This document shows positions 24,448 to 32,665 of a DNA stretch of 46,341 nucleotides, one piece after another. This stretch comes from Frankiaceae bacterium (lineage in GTDB: Bacteria > Actinomycetota > Actinomycetes > BP-191). The stretch is taken from assembly GCA_035556555.1 (NCBI GenBank), contig DATMES010000040.1, forward strand, positions 1-46,341, written 5' to 3'. Numbering within the stretch: position 1 is the first letter of the stretch; each line of letters opens with the position of its first letter. The notes beneath the pieces are model-generated. The model did no database searches, had not been told where the DNA came from, and saw only the letters and a list, made by a program, of their open reading frames with translations. The translations under genes and the position numbers were made by a program.

Positions 24448-25671
24448 TTGTCCGAGAACACCGCCACTCCCGAGCAGGACCTGCCCGCGGCGTACGGCGA
24501 GACCACCGTCGACCGCGCCGAGGAGGCCGCCGAGACCGCGGGCACCCCGGCCGAGCCGGTCGAGGAGCGCGGCACGGAGGAGTCCTCGGAGCCCGTCGCG
24601 CTCGACGAGGACGCGCCCGTCGCGGCGCCTGAGGCCGCCAATGCCGGCGCCGACGAGGACGTCGCCGAGGGCGTGGCGCTGGCCGAGGCCGACGACGCCG
24701 ACACCGACGTTGTCGTGCCCAGCGAGACCCCCGCGCCGACCGTCGACGAGACCCCCGCCGACGAGCCGATGCCTGAGCCCGAGCCCACGCCTGAGCCTGC
24801 GCCTGAGCCGGAGGCGGCGGAGGAGACGGCCCCCGAGCCCGAGGCGACGCCCGAGTCCGAGGCCGCCCCTGAGCCCGTGGCCGAGGCGCCGTCGCGCGCG
24901 GCGCTGGAGTCGCCGTTCGCGCAGTCGGTCATGGACGCCACGCAGGCACCCGCCGAGCCGGTCGCGCCGCCCGCGTCCGCCGGTGCCGGCGAGGAGCCGA
25001 GCGTCGCCGACCTGCTCGCCGCCGTTCCCGCGGCCGGCGAGCCGAACGCCTCCGGCGACATCGCCCCCGAGGAGGTGCCCGCCGCCCCCGTGGCCGAGGC
25101 CGATGACGACGACGAGGACCTCGCCGCCGTCATCGAGAACGCCCCCGGCGACTGGTACGTCGTGCACTCCTACGCGGGCTACGAGAACAAGGTCAAGACC
25201 AACCTCGAGTCGCGGATCACCTCGCTCAACATGGAGGACTACATCTTCCAGATCGAGGTCCCGACCGAGGAGGTCACGCAGGTCAAGGGCGGCAAGCGGC
25301 AGACCGTTCAGCAGAAGGTCTTCCCCGGCTACCTGCTGGTCCGCATGGAGCTCACCGACGAGTCGTGGTCGGCGGTCCGCAACACGCCGGGCGTCACCGG
25401 CTTCGTGGGCCAGACCTCGCGCCCGTCGCCGCTGACCAAGGCCGAGGTGCTGCGCATCCTGGCCCCGGTCAAGGAGAAGAAGGTCGTCGTCCCGAGCAAG
25501 GTCGACTTCGAGGTCGGAGAGTCGGTGACGGTGATGGACGGGCCGTTCGCGACGCTGCCCGCCACCATCAGCGAGATCAACACCGACCACCAGAAGCTCA
25601 AGGTGCTGGTCTCCATCTTCGGCCGGGAGACCCCGGTCGAGCTGTCGTACAACCAGGTCTCGAAGATCTAA
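24448..25671 (+). CDS. nusG: Transcription factor NusG with a ~230-residue acidic N-terminal extension
   Basis: Transcription elongation/termination factor that binds RNA polymerase and Rho or ribosome. The conserved protein occupies only residues 235-407: the NGN domain from [16 protein letters not shown] through [11 protein letters not shown] and [10 protein letters not shown], then the KOW domain from [19 protein letters not shown]. The first 234 residues are low-complexity Ala/Glu/Pro/Asp with [14 protein letters not shown]-like runs and no predicted fold. TTG 24448 follows GAAGGAAG at good spacing; the extension is in frame without stops. Actinobacterial NusG proteins often carry acidic leaders, but this one is longer than the whole core. 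rplK starts eight bases after the stop. Confidence 0.94.
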   Translation: MSENTATPEQDLPAAYGETTVDRAEEAAETAGTPAEPVEERGTEESSEPVALDEDAPVAAPEAANAGADEDVAEGVALAEADDADTDVVVPSETPAPTVDETPADEPMPEPEPTPEPAPEPEAAEETAPEPEATPESEAAPEPVAEAPSRAALESPFAQSVMDATQAPAEPVAPPASAGAGEEPSVADLLAAVPAAGEPNASGDIAPEEVPAAPVAEADDDDEDLAAVIENAPGDWYVVHSYAGYENKVKTNLESRITSLNMEDYIFQIEVPTEEVTQVKGGKRQTVQQKVFPGYLLVRMELTDESWSAVRNTPGVTGFVGQTSRPSPLTKAEVLRILAPVKEKKVVVPSKVDFEVGESVTVMDGPFATLPATISEINTDHQKLKVLVSIFGRETPVELSYNQVSKI

Positions 25672-25679
25672 GGACTGTC

Positions 25680-26111
25680 ATGCCTCCCAAGAAGAAGCTC
25701 GCGGCGATCATCAAGCTCCAGATCAACGCGGGCGCCGCGACTCCCGCGCCGCCGGTCGGCCCCGCGCTCGGCCAGCACGGCGTGAACATCATGGAGTTCT
25801 GCAAGCAGTACAACGCGCAGACCGAGAGCCAGCGGGGCATGGTCGTTCCCGTCGAGATCTCGGTGTTCGAGGACCGGACGTTCACGTTCATCACGAAGAC
25901 CCCGCCGGCCGCGAAGCTCCTGCTCAAGGCCGCCGGCGTCGAGAAGGGCTCGGGCGAGCCGCACAAGACCAAGGTCGCGACCGTGACGGCCGACCAGGTC
26001 CGCGAGATCGCGCAGACCAAGATGCCCGACCTCAACGCCAACGACATCGCCGCCGCCGAGCAGATCGTCCGCGGCACCGCCCGTTCCATGGGCATCACGG
26101 TCCGGGACTAG
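25680..26111 (+). CDS. rplK: 50S ribosomal protein L11
   Basis: 143-residue L11, which binds 23S rRNA at the GTPase centre. Conserved sequences: [53 protein letters not shown], and the C-terminal RNA-binding [17 protein letters not shown] 25680 is in the usual position right after nusG, with AAGGACTG just upstream. The nusG-rplK-rplA order is conserved. Confidence 0.97.
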   Translation: MPPKKKLAAIIKLQINAGAATPAPPVGPALGQHGVNIMEFCKQYNAQTESQRGMVVPVEISVFEDRTFTFITKTPPAAKLLLKAAGVEKGSGEPHKTKVATVTADQVREIAQTKMPDLNANDIAAAEQIVRGTARSMGITVRD

Positions 26112-26171
26112 CCCGGGCCGGTGGGAGGGCGCGAACGCGCCCGCCTGACCACGACGAAGGAGACGTACGAC

Positions 26172-26888
26172 ATGACACAGCGCAGCAAGGCGTACCGCAA
26201 GGTCGCGGACCTCATCGAGCCCGACCGCATCTACACGCCCCTCGAGGCGTCGAAGCTCGTCAAGCAGACCGTGACGACGAAGTTCGACCCGACCGTCGAG
26301 GTGGCCATCCGGCTCGGCGTCGACCCCCGCAAGGCGGACCAGATGGTCCGCGGCACCGTCAGCCTGCCGCACGGCACCGGCAAGACGGCGCGCGTGGTCG
26401 TGTTCGCGACCGGTGACAAGGCCGCCGAGGCCGAGGCCGCCGGCGCCGACGTCGTGGGCAGCGACGACCTCATCGAGCGCGTCCAGGGCGGCTACGTCGA
26501 CTTCGAGGCCGCCATCGCGACGCCCGACCTCATGGGCAAGGTCGGCAAGATCGCCCGCATCCTCGGCCCCCGCGGCCTCATGCCCAACCCGAAGACCGGC
26601 ACCGTCACGCAGGACGTCGCGAAGGCCGTCGCCGACATCAAGGGCGGCAAGATCAACTACCGCGTCGACAAGCAGGGCAACCTGCACCTGGTGATCGGCA
26701 AGGCGTCGTTCTCCGAGCAGCAGCTGGTCGAGAACTACGCCGCCGCGCTCGACGAGGTCGTCCGCGCCAAGCCCTCGTCGGCGAAGGGCAAGTACCTCAA
26801 GAAGATCACGTTCACGACGACGATGGGCCCGGGCATCCCGGTCGACCCGAACCGCCAGCGCAACCTCATGGAGGACGCGACCGCGTAG
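26172..26888 (+). CDS. rplA: 50S ribosomal protein L1
   Basis: 238-residue L1, the protein of the mobile L1 stalk and often a translational repressor of its own operon. Conserved motifs: [71 protein letters not shown], and [12 protein letters not shown] 26172 follows ACGAAGGAGA; an open frame from 26121 is ignored since it lacks conserved residues. It is followed by an unusual membrane-protein gene before rplJ. Confidence 0.97.
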   Translation: MTQRSKAYRKVADLIEPDRIYTPLEASKLVKQTVTTKFDPTVEVAIRLGVDPRKADQMVRGTVSLPHGTGKTARVVVFATGDKAAEAEAAGADVVGSDDLIERVQGGYVDFEAAIATPDLMGKVGKIARILGPRGLMPNPKTGTVTQDVAKAVADIKGGKINYRVDKQGNLHLVIGKASFSEQQLVENYAAALDEVVRAKPSSAKGKYLKKITFTTTMGPGIPVDPNRQRNLMEDATA

Positions 26889-26913
26889 GTCGCCACGACG
26901 ACGGGGGACGGCC

Positions 26914-28629
26914 GTGGCCGCCTGTACGGAATGCGGTACGACCCTGCCACGGAGCGCGACGGCGTGCCCGCAGTGCGGTACGCCGGTCGCGCGACGGGTG
27001 ACGAAGGCGGCCGCGAAGCCCGCGGCGAAGCCGGCGAAGAAGGCCGCGGCCAAGCCGGCCGAGCCGGCCAAGCCCGCGAAGAAGGCCGCCGCCAAGCCCG
27101 CCGCGAAGCGCGCCGCCAAGGCCGTCGCGCCCGAGCCTCCCGCCGAGCCGGTCGCGGACGTCGCCGCGCCGTCGCAACGCCGCCGTCCCGCGCTGGCCGC
27201 CGACGGCTCCGCCGCCCGCCGCCGCGCGCTGCAGGGCACGCTGCCCAGCCCCGTCCCACCGCCGGTCGCGGAGCCCGCTGCCGGCTCCGACGTCGTCGGC
27301 GAGGCAGCGGAGCGCGACCCGTACGACACGTTCGTCCCGTCGCGGCCGTCCCGCCTGGTCGACTCGCCGGCCGTCGCGGAGGACGGCGGCGAGCCTCCGC
27401 GTTTCGCCGTCCGCGTGCTGAGCGGCGACTGGCTCGCGGCGGTCCGCGACGCGGCCCCGGCCGTGGTCACGGTGCTCGTCCTCGCCGCACTCGCCACCGT
27501 CGCCGTGATGACCGCGACCCGGCCGGGCTCCGACGAGCTCCTCGTCGAGGGGACCGGTGCCGGCCGCTGGCTGCGCTACGTCTGCGTGGCAGTGGGGCTC
27601 GCGTTCGGCTCTCCGCTGTCGATGTCGATGTCCGGCGGCGAAGAAAGCTTCTTCCCCGGGGACTACTCGCTGGGCTTCGTCCCGCTGACGGTGACGTTCG
27701 CCGCGCTGGCCGTGCTCTGGCTGCGCGTACGGGCCGGGATGCGCGCCGGCCGGTTCTCCGACTGGCTCGCCGACGGCGTACGGACGGCGGCCGTGTTCGC
27801 GTTCGCCCTCGCCGTCGTCTCGGTGCTCGGCCGCTGGTCCGTCACGGAGACGCGGCCAGGGTTCGACGACTCCGGGTTCGACGACCCCGGGTTCGAGGGC
27901 AGCTTCGGCGTCGCCGAGGAGACCACGACGACGTCGTTCTCGGTGTGGCCGCCGAAGGTCTTCTTCTGGGCGTTCCTCGCGGCGCTCGCCGTCGTCGCGC
28001 TCGCGCACCTGACGCGGTCGTGGCCGTCCCGGTGGGCGGCCTGGGGCGTCGTCGTACGCGGCGCGCTCGTCGGGGTGGGTGCCGGTGTCGCCCTGAGCTT
28101 CGTTGCCGCGCTCGTGCTCGCGTACGCGAACGCCGACCGCGTCGACGCGTCCGCCTCGGACGTGACGGGAGCGCTGCCGGCGCTGCTCGCGTACCTGCCC
28201 AACCTGGGCACAGCGGCGTTCGGCGTCGTCAGCGGCGGGCGGCTCGGCGCCAGCTACGGCGAACAGGCCAGCGTCACGCTCTGGTCCTCGTGGCTGCCCG
28301 ACGGGTACCTGCTCCTGTTCGTCATCCCCGTGCTCGCGGTCGCGGCGGGCGCCCGCTACGTCACCCGTCGTTCCGGGCTGCCGCCGGCCGAGTCGGCGCG
28401 GGCGTGCGCGCGGATGGCGTTGCCGGCGGGGCTGGCCTGGGGCGTCCTTGCCATCGCCGGGTCGGCCCACACCTCGGTGGTCTTCGGCGGGGGCCGTACC
28501 GGGCCGCGGCTGTGGGACGCGCTGCTGGTGGCGCTCTGGTTCGGCGTGCTCGGGTGGCTGGCCGGGCGTGCGCTGGCCGGGCGCCAGGCGCCCGCGTTTG
28601 ACCAGCCGGACACGCCGCCCGTACCCTGA
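26914..28629 (+). CDS. Zinc-ribbon, Lys/Ala-linker, multi-pass membrane protein
   Basis: 571-residue protein, family not firmly recognised. A zinc ribbon with C4, C7, C18 and C21 (CTECGTTL, CPQCG) opens the chain. An Ala/Lys/Pro-rich linker (residues about 28-75) resembling histone-like tails follows, then a disordered region to about 165. About seven hydrophobic segments occupy residues 180-560. The part around LPALLAYLPNLGTAAFGVV recalls Streptomyces streptophobe-type membrane proteins, but this is a weak resemblance. GTG 26914 is 25 bases after rplA, with GGGGGA upstream, so it is probably read with rplK-rplA. Its place between rplA and rplJ is unusual. Confidence 0.75.
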   Translation: MAACTECGTTLPRSATACPQCGTPVARRVTKAAAKPAAKPAKKAAAKPAEPAKPAKKAAAKPAAKRAAKAVAPEPPAEPVADVAAPSQRRRPALAADGSAARRRALQGTLPSPVPPPVAEPAAGSDVVGEAAERDPYDTFVPSRPSRLVDSPAVAEDGGEPPRFAVRVLSGDWLAAVRDAAPAVVTVLVLAALATVAVMTATRPGSDELLVEGTGAGRWLRYVCVAVGLAFGSPLSMSMSGGEESFFPGDYSLGFVPLTVTFAALAVLWLRVRAGMRAGRFSDWLADGVRTAAVFAFALAVVSVLGRWSVTETRPGFDDSGFDDPGFEGSFGVAEETTTTSFSVWPPKVFFWAFLAALAVVALAHLTRSWPSRWAAWGVVVRGALVGVGAGVALSFVAALVLAYANADRVDASASDVTGALPALLAYLPNLGTAAFGVVSGGRLGASYGEQASVTLWSSWLPDGYLLLFVIPVLAVAAGARYVTRRSGLPPAESARACARMALPAGLAWGVLAIAGSAHTSVVFGGGRTGPRLWDALLVALWFGVLGWLAGRALAGRQAPAFDQPDTPPVP

Positions 28630-28631
28630 CC

Positions 28632-28751
28632 CGAGCCACAGACCGCCGGTCGCTGCCCGCCTGGGCAGCCGAAGGCCCCGACTCGTCGGGCGGCCCGCGC
28701 AGGTGAACGTACGGACGTCATCCCGACGCCTCACGCTCTCCTGCGTGGGGC
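28632..28751 (+). ncRNA. L10-type ribosomal protein leader with attenuator-like hairpin
   Basis: The 174-bp gap before rplJ contains AGACCGCCGGTC (28640-28651), like the AGACCGC(N)GGU core of the L10-binding leader, then a hairpin CTGCCC/GGGCAG (28653-28668) and GCGCAGGTGAACG (28698-28710). A later 9-bp stem (28728-28736 with 28743-28751) is followed by a T-rich GTTCCTCGTTT, like an attenuator. Binding of L10(L12)4 to such leaders represses rplJL in known bacteria. Confidence 0.65.
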
Positions 28752-28803
28752 GTTCCTCGTTTCTGGGCCGGACCCCGGCCGAACGCAGGAACGAAGGAGG
28801 CAC

Positions 28804-29571
28804 ATGGCGAGGCCAGACAAGGCCGCGTCGGTCGCCGAGATCACCGAGGCCTTCACGGGCGCGGGTGCTGCCGTCATCACGGAGTACCGCGGCCTGACGG
28901 TGTCCGAGATGAAGGAGCTGCGTCGCTCGCTCGGCGAGAACACGCAGTACGCCGTCGTCAAGAACACGCTGACCAAGATCGCGGCCAAGCAGGCCGGGCT
29001 CGAGCTGGACGCGCTGCTCGAGGGCCCGACGGCCATCGCGTTCATCAAGGGTGACCCGGTCGAGGCGGCCAAGGGTCTGCGTGACTTCGCGAAGACGCAC
29101 CCGCTCCTGGTCATCAAGGGCGGTGTCCTCGACGACAAGGCGCTCACGGCCGACGAGATCCGCAAGCTCGCCGACCTGGAGTCGCGCGAGACCCTGCTCG
29201 CCAAGCTGGCCGGCGCGATGAACGCGTCCCTCCAGCAGGCGGTCAGCCTGTTCGCGGCCCCGCTGTCGCAGACGGCCCGCCTCGCGGCGGCCCTGCGCGA
29301 CAAGGTCGCGGCGGAGGGTCCGGCGACGCCGGCCGAGGAGACCGCTACCGAGGCTCCGGCCGAGGCGGCTGCCCCCGAGGCCGCCGAGGTGAGCGAGACG
29401 ACCGACAGCGAGACCAGCACCGAGAGCAACGACACCCCGGCGACCGAGGCCCCCGCGGCCGAGGCTGCCGAGGTGCCCGAAGCCGCGGCGGACGAGTCCG
29501 GCCCCGCGGGCGATGCCGAGGCGGAGACCCCCTCTGCCGAGGCGACCGACGACACGCCCGCTGAGGGCTAA
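28804..29571 (+). CDS. rplJ: 50S ribosomal protein L10 with acidic C-terminal tail
   Basis: L10 anchors the L7/L12 stalk. The conserved part is residues 1-172: an N-terminal rRNA-binding domain ([41 protein letters not shown]) and the C-terminal helix that binds L12 dimers. A further 83 residues of Ala/Glu/Thr/Ser-rich acidic sequence follow, bringing the length to 255 against the usual ~175. ATG 28804 follows GAAGGAGG. The rplL gene starts 19 bases after the stop. Confidence 0.96.
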   Translation: MARPDKAASVAEITEAFTGAGAAVITEYRGLTVSEMKELRRSLGENTQYAVVKNTLTKIAAKQAGLELDALLEGPTAIAFIKGDPVEAAKGLRDFAKTHPLLVIKGGVLDDKALTADEIRKLADLESRETLLAKLAGAMNASLQQAVSLFAAPLSQTARLAAALRDKVAAEGPATPAEETATEAPAEAAAPEAAEVSETTDSETSTESNDTPATEAPAAEAAEVPEAAADESGPAGDAEAETPSAEATDDTPAEG

Positions 29572-29590
29572 CCCCGAAAGGAACCACCTG

Positions 29591-29983
29591 ATGGCGAAGC
29601 TCAGCACTGACGAGCTGCTCGAGGCGTTCAAGGAGATGACGCTGATCGAGCTGTCCGAGTTCGTGAAGCAGTTCGAGGACACGTTCGGCGTCACCGCCGC
29701 GGCTCCGGTCGCGGTCGCCGCGGCCCCGGCCGCCGGTGGCGGTGGCGGCGAGGCCGCCGCGTCCGAGGAGCAGGACGAGTTCGACGTGATCCTCGAGGAC
29801 GCGGGCGACAAGAAGATCCAGGTCATCAAGGAGGTGCGTGCCCTCACGAGCCTCGGTCTGAAGGAGGCCAAGGACCTCGTCGACGGCGCGCCCAAGCCCG
29901 TCCTGGAGAAGGTCGCCAAGGACGCGGCCGAGAAGGCCAAGGCCGCCCTCGAGGGCGCCGGCGCCAAGGTCACCCTCAAGTAG
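29591..29983 (+). CDS. rplL: 50S ribosomal protein L7/L12
   Basis: 130-residue stalk protein that recruits translation GTPases. The N-terminal dimer domain ([20 protein letters not shown]), a Gly/Ala hinge ([13 protein letters not shown]), and the C-terminal factor-binding domain ([20 protein letters not shown], then [14 protein letters not shown]) are all present. ATG 29591 follows AAAGGAACC. A strong terminator follows 17 bases after the stop, ending the ribosomal-protein unit before the mce and rpoB genes. Confidence 0.97.
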   Translation: MAKLSTDELLEAFKEMTLIELSEFVKQFEDTFGVTAAAPVAVAAAPAAGGGGGEAAASEEQDEFDVILEDAGDKKIQVIKEVRALTSLGLKEAKDLVDGAPKPVLEKVAKDAAEKAKAALEGAGAKVTLK

Positions 29984-29999
29984 TTCATCGCAACGCCCG

Positions 30000-30035
30000 A
30001 CGGGCGGCCGCTCCCGAGAGGGGACGGCCGCCCGT
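30000..30035. terminator. Terminator hairpin after rplL
   Basis: ACGGGCGGCCG (30000-30010) pairs perfectly with CGGCCGCCCGT (30025-30035), followed by TCGGTTT. It lies between rplL and the convergent membrane gene, so it may act in both directions. Confidence 0.88.
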
Positions 30036-30043
30036 TCGGTTTC

Positions 30044-30748
30044 CTACGCCACCGCGAACGGCACGAACGCGAGGGCGAGAGCGATGCTCGCGAGTGAGCC
30101 GACGAGCACGTACTCCGTGATCTGGTCGACGTCGCCGGACGCGGCCCGCACCTCCGCGAACCGCAGCACGCCCTTCGCTGACACGACCAGCGTCGCCGCG
30201 GTCGGCTCGCCCGCGACGGCGAGCCCGAAGACGAGCACGCGCTCCAGCGACCCGATCACGCGCCCGCCGCCAGGGGGGTTCCGCGGCTGCTCCGAGCTCG
30301 GCGCAGCGGCCAGCAGCAGGCGGACCAGCGTGTTCGCCGCCGTCAGCAGGAACGCCACCGCTCCGCCGACGAACGCGACCCGCTCGGCGTCCGCCCCGAG
30401 CGTTCCTGGCAAGGACGCCGCCCATCGGTCGAACGCCGACTCGCCCGTGGTCACCCAGACTGCCGACGTCGCCATCCGCAACGCCAGCGCCGCGAGGAGG
30501 CCGGCGAGGACGTAGGCGGCGCGGCGTCCGACGGCGTTGCGCGCGGCGATCCACAGCAGTGCCTCGACGACCACCGACGCCACCAGGACCGACGTCGCCC
30601 GCCAGGACATGCCGACCGCGAGCCCTCCTGCCATGGCACATCCGGCGGCGGCCACGGCCGCGGCGGCCATCCGACGGGCCTGTCGCCGTGTTCCGAGCAA
30701 CGCGTCGAGGACGGCGATGCTGAACAGCGCGACGCCGAGGACGTTCAT
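30044..30748 (-). CDS. Membrane protein partner of the SatD-like gene
   Basis: 234-residue integral membrane protein with about six hydrophobic segments; specific function unknown. Its C-terminal half holds the pattern VIGSLERVLVFGLAVAGE, then SAKGVLRFAEVR and TEYVLVGSLASI, resembling a membrane family often encoded beside SatD. The central loop SSEQPRNPPGGGR is polar and Pro/Gly-rich. ATG 30748 follows a G-run (GGGGGATC). It begins 30 bases after the SatD-like gene on the same strand, so the two form an operon. The ends of this gene and rplL face each other across the terminator. Confidence 0.65.
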   Translation of the reverse strand: MNVLGVALFSIAVLDALLGTRRQARRMAAAAVAAAGCAMAGGLAVGMSWRATSVLVASVVVEALLWIAARNAVGRRAAYVLAGLLAALALRMATSAVWVTTGESAFDRWAASLPGTLGADAERVAFVGGAVAFLLTAANTLVRLLLAAAPSSEQPRNPPGGGRVIGSLERVLVFGLAVAGEPTAATLVVSAKGVLRFAEVRAASGDVDQITEYVLVGSLASIALALAFVPFAVA

Positions 30749-30778
30749 CGTGATCCCCCGTTCCGTGACCGCAGGACC

Positions 30779-31507
30779 TTACCTGGGCTGCTCCGGGAGG
30801 AGGTACCAATGCAGGAGCGCGGCGCGGGCGTACATGATCGCGCCCGCGCCTGATCGTTGGACTCGCTGGGACACGGCGGAGGGTGACACCTCTTCCGCCT
30901 CGGCGATCTCCTGCACCTGCCAGCCGACCAGCAGGCGCTGGAGGATACGGCGGTCCCTGGCGTCCATACCGCTGACGAGGTGGTCGCGGGTCGTGAGGAA
31001 CGCGTTGATGGCCGCGATGCGCTGGTCGAGGGGGATCTCGACGTCGCTCCTCGTCCGCCCATCGGGGACGTCGTCCGGCGCCGCGGCGGCGACCCAGGTA
31101 CGGAGCGTGCTCGGCACGTGCCGACGGCGTGCGCCTCCCGCGACGTGGTCGATCGCGTCCCTGGCGAGCCACCACGCCTGCCCGTCCTGACGGCGGAACG
31201 CACCCCCGGGCTCGTCGTCGACCCAGGTGACCGCGCCGATCCCGATGCCGAACCGCACGTCGAAGGGCGGCGGCATGCTCACGCGCACGAGGAGGGTGGC
31301 ATCGAGAGCCGCCATGAGGTTGTCGTACGTCCCCTGGAACTCGTCGCCGACGGTCGGAGTCAAGGGGTCAGCGGCGGTCCACGTGACGTTCGCGAGCAAC
31401 AGGGCCGCCCGGAGCGTCTGCTGGAGGGCCGCCCGGTCCACCGCCCGCCGCGACCCGACCAAGTCGCCGATGACCGCGACCCGCCAGTGAAGGTCAGGGC
31501 TTAACAT
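30779..31507 (-). CDS. SatD-family protein with C-terminal helix-turn-helix
   Basis: 242-residue protein. The N-terminal part matches the SatD family: VAVIGDLVGSRRAVDR, LTPTVGDEFQGTYDN, VRFGIGIGAVTWVDDEPGG and DGQAWWLARDAIDHV. The C-terminal 60 residues (DRRILQRLLVGWQVQEIAEA followed by EEVSPSAVSQRVQRSG) form a sigma-like helix-turn-helix suited to DNA binding. The biochemical role of SatD proteins is not established. ATG 31507 lies inside the first of two tandem CTTAA-N11-TTAAG palindromes, which suggests autoregulation. Divergent from the mce operon and followed by its membrane partner. Confidence 0.78.
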   Translation of the reverse strand: MLSPDLHWRVAVIGDLVGSRRAVDRAALQQTLRAALLLANVTWTAADPLTPTVGDEFQGTYDNLMAALDATLLVRVSMPPPFDVRFGIGIGAVTWVDDEPGGAFRRQDGQAWWLARDAIDHVAGGARRRHVPSTLRTWVAAAAPDDVPDGRTRSDVEIPLDQRIAAINAFLTTRDHLVSGMDARDRRILQRLLVGWQVQEIAEAEEVSPSAVSQRVQRSGAGAIMYARAALLHWYLLPEQPR

Positions 31508-31548
31508 GCCCGCAGTTAAGCATATGACTTAATTACTGCCTAGTTAAG
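31500..31548. promoter_or_regulatory. Two tandem CTTAA-N11-TTAAG palindromes (putative operator)
   Basis: Copy 1 is at 31500-31520 and copy 2 at 31528-31548; both are 21 bp with identical outer half-sites and starts 28 bp apart. Copy 1 covers the SatD-like start codon. The spacing is close to three helical turns, so two dimers would sit on about the same face. The AT-rich segment stands out from the GC-rich surroundings. A protein bound here would block SatD expression. Confidence 0.65.
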
Positions 31549-31646
31549 GCAGGCCCTTACGTCAACGCGCTCATGGCCCCAGAGCCTCCCGCACCGCCGC
31601 CGGCACGCGGTCAGCACGCATGGCGTCTGGCGGCGGAATCTCTTAC

Positions 31647-31662
31647 TGTGACCTGCGTCACA
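31647..31662. promoter_or_regulatory. Consensus CRP-type binding site upstream of the mce operon
   Basis: TGTGACCTGCGTCACA is a perfect TGTGA-N6-TCACA palindrome, the consensus for CRP/GlxR regulators of actinobacteria. It is centred 66 bases before the mkl start codon. A possible -10 (TAGTTC, 31690-31695) would put the site near position -47. The rest of the 213-bp gap shows no other feature besides the TTAAG palindromes. Confidence 0.6.
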
Positions 31663-31720
31663 CTCCGCGTTCGCCGGGTTCGTCCCGGTAGTTCGCGGTA
31701 CCCACGCCGAGGAGACCAGC

Positions 31721-32665
31721 TTGGGCGTCGAGATCAAGGTCGAGGGCCTGACCAAGTCCTTCGGCCGCCAGACGATCTTCGAGGACGTCTCGCTGACCAT
31801 CCCGGCCGGCGAGATCTCCGTCATGCTCGGCCCGTCCGGCACCGGCAAGTCGGTCTTCCTCAAGCACCTCGTGGGCCTGCTCAAGCCCAACCGCGGCCAC
31901 ATCTACGTGGGTGGCAAGGACGTCCCGAACATCCCCGAGAAGGAGCTGTACGCCGTCCGCAAGCTGTTCGGGGTGCTGTTCCAGGACGGCGCGCTGTTCG
32001 GCTCCATGACGCTGTTCGACAACGTCGCGTTCCCTCTTCGCGAGCACACGAAGAAGAGCGAGAGCGAGATCAAGAAGATCGTCATGGAGAAGATGGAGAT
32101 GGTGGGTCTCCTCGGCGCCGAGGGGAAGCTGCCGGGCGAGATCTCGGGCGGCATGCGCAAGCGCGCGGGGCTGGCGCGGGCGCTGGTGCTGGACCCGGAG
32201 ATCATCCTGTTCGACGAGCCGGACTCGGGCCTCGACCCGGTGCGCGTGGCGTACCTCAACCAGCTCATCGTGGATCTGAACGCCCAGATCGGCGCGACGT
32301 TCCTCATCGTCACCCACGACATCAACACCGCGCGCACGGTGCCCGACAACATCGGGCTGCTGTTCCGCCGCAAGCTGGTGATGTTCGGCCACCGCGACGA
32401 GCTGCTGTCGAGCGACGAGCCGGTCGTACGCCAGTTCCTCAACGGCCGCAGGCAGGGCCCGATCGGCATGGCCGAGGAGAAGGACGCCGCCGCGCTCGCC
32501 GCCGAGGCCGACGAGGGGTTCGAGGCGCCGGACCTGCCGCCGATCGAGCCGCAGCTGCTGCCGACCGACGGCCTGATCCGCAAGTCGATGCGCAGCCCGC
32601 ACGGCAGCCACGCGTTCCTCCTGGAGGAGCGCCAGCAGAAGACCCCGGCAGGCGCATCGCGATGA
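31721..32665 (+). CDS. mkl: Mce-system ABC transporter ATPase (Mkl/MceG type)
   Basis: 314-residue cytoplasmic ATPase that energises Mce lipid import. Walker A GPSGTGKS, Q-loop FQDGALFGSMT, signature SGGMRKRAGLARAL, Walker B IILFDEPDSGLDP and the switch His in VTHDINTAR are complete. The EISGGMRKR signature is typical of the MlaF/MceG group. A C-terminal extension after residue 245 (acidic, then Pro-rich) matches the extra tail of MceG proteins. TTG 31721 follows GAGGAGA. Its stop overlaps the next ATG by four bases. Here the ATPase is part of the mce operon, whereas mycobacterial mce operons share one distant copy. Confidence 0.93.
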   Translation: MGVEIKVEGLTKSFGRQTIFEDVSLTIPAGEISVMLGPSGTGKSVFLKHLVGLLKPNRGHIYVGGKDVPNIPEKELYAVRKLFGVLFQDGALFGSMTLFDNVAFPLREHTKKSESEIKKIVMEKMEMVGLLGAEGKLPGEISGGMRKRAGLARALVLDPEIILFDEPDSGLDPVRVAYLNQLIVDLNAQIGATFLIVTHDINTARTVPDNIGLLFRRKLVMFGHRDELLSSDEPVVRQFLNGRRQGPIGMAEEKDAAALAAEADEGFEAPDLPPIEPQLLPTDGLIRKSMRSPHGSHAFLLEERQQKTPAGASR

